Shown in pieces: positions 58,901 to 64,000 of a stretch of DNA of 64,000 bases. The notes beneath the pieces were generated by a model. The model did not search any database, was not told the origin of the DNA, and worked only from the letters and a program-made list of their open reading frames with translations. The first letter of the stretch is position 1. Each line of letters opens with the position of its first letter. A program made the position numbers and the translations under genes. Origin of the DNA: Tanytarsus gracilentus (Eukaryota; Arthropoda; Insecta; Diptera; Chironomidae); NCBI GenBank assembly GCA_038502055.1, contig JAXRKN010000032.1, positions 558,001 to 622,000 of the forward strand. The letters are read 5' to 3'.

Positions 58901-60494
58901 CGCAAATGCATTAAACTCGTTGATTTAATTTTTTTTATATTCGTTTGATTTTTTCGTGTAAAATAAAATTTATAAATTAAAAAACCTCCCTGGACGTGAA
59001 ATATCAAATGCTGTTGAAAGTAATTTGTCATATTCAAATCTCATTGATTAATGATTTCGATCAAAACGTTTCATGTTTTTTCTTATATTTTCTCCAATCT
59101 GGTAACGTTTGGAAAAAGGCAAAAAATAATTCTTTCATTTTTATATTTGTCTCAAAAAGATCACAGACAAATCATTTTTGATAAGTTACACACGTCTGAC
59201 TCTCACTCGAGTGTACATTTCTAAAGCATTGTGTGCGATCGTCGATGTATTGAGAAAACGTTGGTCCGCTACAGAAATGACAACTCGCTGATGAATGATA
59301 TTTCAATTTCAAAATCCAGCCTCTTTCTTTTTCGCTGCTGGCTCTTTTCATGTCGCTCGACTTTTGTTCATTCAATCCACATTCGATAATAAAAAGAGAA
59401 ATATATGCCTTCAATGGCAAATGTATCGAGAGGGTATCGTGTTAATTTAAACCACAGAAATTAATCATGCAACGCAAATTGAGTTTTTATGTCGCTTGTT
59501 CTTCGAAGTCAAACAGTGAAAATTGAATTAACGAGAGGGAGAGAGAAAGAGACATAAAGCTACTCAAGCGCGATCTATTTGTATCAACTTTAATACCTTT
59601 CCCTCACTAAATGAAATCGTCGTCTTTAATTAATAATCTCGTCAAGTCCCAGCGTACAAAAAATCACTTAAATTCTTTTATACTATGTTCAGCGAGGTAA
59701 AAAGCTCATTTGTCAGCTGGGACATTTTATTTCTATTCAACGCTTTCGAAACTAGAAATCAATATAATTTAATATAAAGAAAAGAGTCAGTTGTTGATTG
59801 AACTAATTCAGTTGAAATATGTTTAACGTTATTTTGTTTCAATCAATCAATTTTATTTACGGTTTGTGGTGATAGGAAATTATTTGTTTTTTATTTTTCT
59901 CTCCCTCTCTCTCAGTCACTCTTCACCCATATTTACGATTAATGCGCAATATAATAACGATGACAGAGTAATGAAGTAAAGGAGAAGTGAGAAGCATGAA
60001 GTTATAATTTATTCATGATAATTAATCTCGTTGACAGCATTAATTAAACTTTTCTTTGCAACTAGCTTTTTATCTGAATAATTGAGTACTATATGTACAC
60101 TCAACTTATGCTCGCGTATAATAAAATGGAAGGCGAGAAAATTTATAGTTTACAATTCACCGCTTTGAGCAGGAAATTGGCAGCAGTTTGACTTCTTTTT
60201 AAAATGAATGCGTTTAATTAGTCAGCGATCGCTTAAAGTTTTAAATAGCTCTCAATATTTTTAACACACATTGCTTGATTGATTATTAGCTCCTTTTTTT
60301 ACACTTCAAAAAAATTTTCTTCTTTTCTCTGTGATCCAAATTTTGAGCTGTTCGAGGGTCATTTTTCATGGCAAACAATAGAGAGGTGTAAAATTGAAGA
60401 AGTTTCTCTCAAAATGATTTAAAAACGTTCTTCATTATTCAGAATTTACATTATATTCAGCTTCTTCAGATGATGGTGCGGCAGCCTCCAAAAC
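52969..60494. other. Gene-free region
   Basis: About 7.5 kb of AT-rich sequence without a protein-like ORF. The first 150 bp is DDX31 3'UTR with AATAAA near 53080. Microsatellites occur: GA near 53362-53376 and 56705-56722, TC near 58503-58514. It could be a regulatory desert or a long intron of a gene beyond the window. Confidence 0.45.
56705..56722. repeat. (GA)n microsatellite
   Basis: About nine GA dinucleotides in the gene-free region. Confidence 0.9.
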
Positions 60495-60507
60495 GGGTGT
60501 TGGTACG

Positions 60508-60889
60508 AAAGTGTGGATTATTTCACGGAAAAATCCGCGAAATAATCCACACTTTTCCAAGGAATTCTATGGATAAATCCGCAAAATTTTAAATTGCACG
60601 GAAAAATCCACAGACAAAAATCCACGGATTTGCATGGAATTTAAAATCCAAGGAGTTTTCCATAGAACAAAAATCCTTGGAATTTCGCGGAATTTTTAAG
60701 TGCACGGAAAATTCCACAGACAAAAATCCACGGATTTGCATGGAATTTAAAATCTGAGGAATTTTTTATAGAGTTTTTATATTTCAAAAATCAGGTAGTA
60801 TCACTAAGTTCATATAGTAAATGATTTGGCGATATTTCAATTTTTAGGAAAAATTAAAATTAATCCCTAAATAAAACTTTTTGTAAAAG
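60508..60889 (+). repeat. Left inverted arm of the fold-back element
   Basis: Contains two tandem copies of a roughly 105-bp subunit beginning CACGGAAAA (about 60598 and 60703). Confidence 0.8.
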
Positions 60890-60939
60890 TTAAAGATCAA
60901 ATTAAAAGAAGTTTTATCATCACTCTTATCTTTCCGGCA

Positions 60940-61105
60940 CTGTTATAGCTTAATAACCATCCGACTGAGCTATCCTAACGATAAGCGAAGCGCGATCGTT
61001 AGGTTAGTGAGGGAGTGAACTGTATGAGCGTTCCGGGGGGCCCCTTGGGGGGCCGGACGCGATTAACACAGGAGGGGGTTTGGGGGCGCCTGGACGCCCC
61101 TCCAA
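60940..61105. other. GC-rich, hairpin-forming core with tRNA A-box-like motif
   Basis: On the minus strand GGATAGCTCAGTCGG (about 60961-60975) fits the tRNA A box. CCTAACGAT/ATCGTTAGG, GCGTTCCGG/CCGGACGC (61028-61060) and GGGGCG/CGCCCC (61083-61100) form stems. No matching B box or anticodon arm was found, so it is not a tRNA gene. Confidence 0.6.
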
Positions 61106-61194
61106 AATGATCCTATTGATTCAATAAATCAAAGTACTTAGTCAATCAAATCACTTGCTTATATTTCTCAAAACTAATTTTCTCAAATGATTTC

Positions 61195-61589
61195 CCTTTT
61201 ACCAAAAGTTTTATTTAGGGATTAATTTTAATTTTTCCTAACAATTGAAATGTCGCCAAATCATTTACTATATGAACTTAGTGATACTACCTGATTTTTG
61301 ACGTACAAAAACTCTATAAAAAATTCCTCAGATTTTAAATTCCATGCAAATCCTTAGATTTTTGTCCGTGGATTTTTCCGTGCACTTTTAAATTCCGCGT
61401 AATTCCAAGGATTTTTGTTCTATGGAAAACTCCTTGGATTTTAAATTCCATGCAAATCCTTGGATTTTCGTCTGTGGATTTTTCCGTGTACTTTGAAATT
61501 TCGCGGATTTTTCCAAGGAAATCCAAGGATTTATCTATGAATTTCTCCATGAAAAATTCCATAGAATTCTATGAAAAAATCCACACTTT
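61195..61589 (-). repeat. Right inverted arm of the fold-back element
   Basis: Inverse of the left arm with scattered mismatches, so the copy is not brand-new. Confidence 0.8.
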
Positions 61590-61603
61590 GCGTGACCTAT
61601 AAT

Positions 61604-64000
61604 CCTCCAAAACACAACAATCAGCGACCATTGATTGTTGAAAAACGCGTCGGATTGCGCTCGAAATACAAAAGAGATCTTTCACAGGGCAAAAGAATGA
61701 AAGAGAAGTTTGATTGATTATTGAAACGATCATATATGAGATGCGACCGCGCGCAACTTGCGGTTATTTATGATTGTGATGAGAGAAATATACATGTGAG
61801 TGATAAATTGTGAGACCAGAAGCTGAAAGCATTGTGTAAAATTATATGCACTTCACCGATAGCTGGCAATGCAATCTTAATTTTCTCCCATTCCCTTCAC
61901 ACAGATTTTCAATAAATCTCAATTGTTGAAAATTTTCAACAAGTAGTTATGTTGCTAATGACAATCATGTCTATCGATATCATGATGGTTTTGTGAAAGA
62001 AAGCACGCACCAAATCAACGTCAAAAATGTTCAAAATACTTTTGAAATGTTATTTCATCTCTTCGCAACAAAACTCATCAATATGAAATTGTGATATATG
62101 CTGATGAATGATGTATAAATGAGACTCAATATGATAAATTGATGAGAGAAGTCAATTTCATGAGCTTTTAGGTTTGAATAAAAGATATGCACATTCCTAT
62201 TGCACACACAATGCTCCATCGTACAAAAAGTTAAGGATATAAAACTCCTGATGAATGTACAACACATGCATAATGGATGACTCAAGAGGCGAGCATTGAA
62301 TTGAGAGTGAGTGTAATAAATGATTGATGAAGCACTTTATTAATCACAGTTTTGAAAGCAGATTAAAACCATAATGCAGCGATAAATTGAAAAATAATTT
62401 GATAATAATGATCTAAATTTTCTCGCCACACTGAGAAATTGGCTTGCCTGCAAAAAAATAGCGTTGTTTCCATTAACAATTATTTAGTTTCATCTTTTGT
62501 TCAACAATTTTGGGTTTTCTATTGTAAACTGCATGAGATAATAAGTGAGTGGCTATACTATTGTCATTGACATTATGATACAATCATTATAACCTCCAAT
62601 GACTGTAATTTCATCGCTCTCCAAGCATGGCGAAATTCGGCTATTTTTCATCTAAATTTTTGAACAGACACTCAGAAATTTATTCAGAGCTTTATAATAG
62701 TTTTAATTGCCACCTCTCGTTCACTTTGGCACATTCGAATAATGAAAGAGTGGACAACACAATAGATGACTGAAATTGAAACGGGTAAATGAATTAATTA
62801 AGTAAATTACTTTGCATGGTCAAATATTAAAACGTTTCAACAATTTGGAACGAATTCTTTGATGGCAAAACTAATTGCCATAATTTTATCCAAAAAAAAT
62901 AAAAATTATTTTTGAGGTTAGATCCAATTCAACTCGTGGTGGCACGAAATTAAAATATTTGTAATTTTTTTTTGAAAATAAAAAATTAATATTGACCGGA
63001 TGTTGGTGGAATTTTATTTCCATGGCATTTGCTCAATTAATTTATATTTGATGATGTAATGTGCGCACAAAATTTGATTATATGGTGTAATGACATTCTC
63101 ATAAAAATCCAATTCTGGATACTCATAATTTGTCGTGTTGAGCGACTCTCATCAAGACGTTCATCTCAGAGTGAAAATTTGAATTAGATTCGAATAAAAT
63201 TTCTGGTTCAGTAAATTCAAAATTTAATTTTGTCTCACCACACTCGAGTCTCGGTCGATATCACATTAAATTTCAATATCTACCTTCCTCACTTTTCGAG
63301 CTTATTAGAAATTTGTTGTGTCTCAAAAACGGAATTATTTAATAATAAATTATTTTTGACAAATTAGAGCACATTTGAAAATATATAAAGCACGCAAAAT
63401 AAGGGAAATATACATGCTGAAAATTGTTTTAGAAAACACAAAATAATTTCGAATGAAAGCTAATGATAATATTAATTCAATTTTGCAATTAGTCACAGAT
63501 TTTAATGAGAGTCGGTCATGAAAGAACTATATTGAAATACCATTAGAGTTGAGTGTGTGTGTGAGTGAGAAACAAAATACAAAATTAGAGAATAACATAA
63601 AATATATAGAAGGGGATGTTCATGTTCAGATCATTCTGATGATGATGATAATACATAAATAGAATGAAATTGCTCTATAATCAGGATTATTATATTATTC
63701 TGAATTCGAAAAAGGGAGGAATTTCCAATCTAATCCTCGACAGCGCAATAAAATAAATTTGTTTTAAAAGTTTCAAATTTCCTCATCATTTTAAACCATG
63801 GCGTGCGTGTAGAAATGTGTGAAATTTGGAGAATAATTAAATGTAAATAATTCAATGAATAAATAATGCACTGATGGCAATGCGTCATCAACAACATCCC
63901 TAACGACGACCATTTAATTTATTTATGAAAATTTTATTCTTCAGCTTCTCGGTTCACATGTAAAAAATTGGCCGTGTCATCATAATCAAAATAAAATCGT
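61604..64000. other. Gene-free region, right end of window
   Basis: 2.4 kb of AT-rich sequence; short open frames look random; GTGTGTGAGTGAG tract near 63550. No gene supported. Confidence 0.4.

Larger units (their letters stand above)
60495..61603. mobile_element. Fold-back transposable element with ~385-bp inverted arms
   Basis: Left arm about 60508-60889 is the inverse of right arm about 61195-61589; for example AAAGTGTGGATT at 60508 matches AATCCACACTTT at 61578-61589, and the AGTATCACTAAGTTCATATAG block near 60795 recurs inverted near 61275. Within the arms a roughly 105-bp subunit rich in AAATCCACGGATTTGCATGG is repeated. The loop (60890-61194) has no ORF. CCTCCAAAAC occurs at 60485-60494 and again at 61604-61613, a candidate 10-bp target duplication. 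Long arms built of subrepeats plus a 9-10-bp duplication recall fly Foldback or Mutator-like elements. It is non-autonomous. Confidence 0.85.

Noticed and set aside
60945..60985. tRNA gene on the minus strand in the fold-back core
   Set aside because: Only the A box fits; there is no anticodon arm, T arm, B box or terminator.
61335..61562. 75-aa minus-strand ORF in the fold-back arm
   Set aside because: It is a translation of the subrepeats themselves and is not protein-like beyond the repeat.
1..64000. CRISPR arrays, bacterial operons, ribosome-binding sites or prophage
   Set aside because: The window is a spliced eukaryotic nuclear sequence; no such arrays or signals are present.

Overview
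This is a eukaryotic nuclear window from an insect, most likely a nematoceran dipteran (a midge-type fly). The evidence is a clear AT bias, many introns of only 48-70 bp with GT..AG ends, very short intergenic gaps between housekeeping genes, and proteins that read as orthologues of fly genes (Myb, licorne/MKK3, smt3/SUMO, lesswright/UBC9, MED8, tyramine beta-hydroxylase). The species cannot be told from the sequence alone. All calls rest on reading conserved motifs and joining exons by splice sites and phase; no database search was run.

Layout. 1-859: minus-strand gene with two MADF DNA-binding domains, cut by the window edge. 1155-3278: RNASEH2B (+) runs tail to tail into a minus-strand pair, Snapin then N6AMT1/HemK2, whose reading frames are separated by 3 nt. 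3764-6883: three-repeat Myb (+). 7575-8275: PNO1 (-). 8656-9783: licorne/MKK3 (+). 10372-11236: SUMO (-). 11643-11965: two overlapping small ORFs, an unknown 50-aa membrane microprotein and complex I subunit ND-MNLL (+). 12172-16418: a gamma-glutamyltransferase (+) with a NUPR1-like gene nested antisense in its large intron. 16542-16923: HIGD2A (-). 17845-20849: large Gln-rich, basic nuclear protein (+). 21877-21980: intron-containing tRNA-Tyr(GUA). 22.6-24.1 kb: diverged tandem repeats and possible transposon relics. 24.45-26.3 kb: an unknown 199-aa gene, then a G-rich, C-poor tract and broken zinc-finger-like coding remnants. 26458-27755: AHA1 Hsp90 co-chaperone (-). 29851-34096: an unrecognised 1188-aa protein (+). 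36892-37640: UBC9 (-). 37938-38796: MED8 (+). About 38.9-39.33 kb: CCDC34-like pseudogene (-). 39720-44923: tyramine beta-hydroxylase (-), with an aldo-keto reductase gene nested in one intron on the other strand. 48202-48501: small unknown gene (-). 48955-52968: DDX31 RNA helicase (+). From 53 kb to the end no coding gene is visible; the one strong structure is a 1.1-kb fold-back transposable element at about 60.5-61.6 kb.

Functional themes: SUMO and its sole E2 (UBC9) lie in the same window. PNO1 and DDX31 both act in ribosome biogenesis. ND-MNLL and HIGD2A act on respiratory complexes. The rest are mostly single-copy housekeeping genes arranged in divergent or convergent pairs. The items most worth following are the two tightly packed ORF pairs (probable dicistronic mRNAs), the gamma-glutamyltransferase with altered substrate-binding residues, the fold-back element with its GC-rich core, and four proteins I could not identify.
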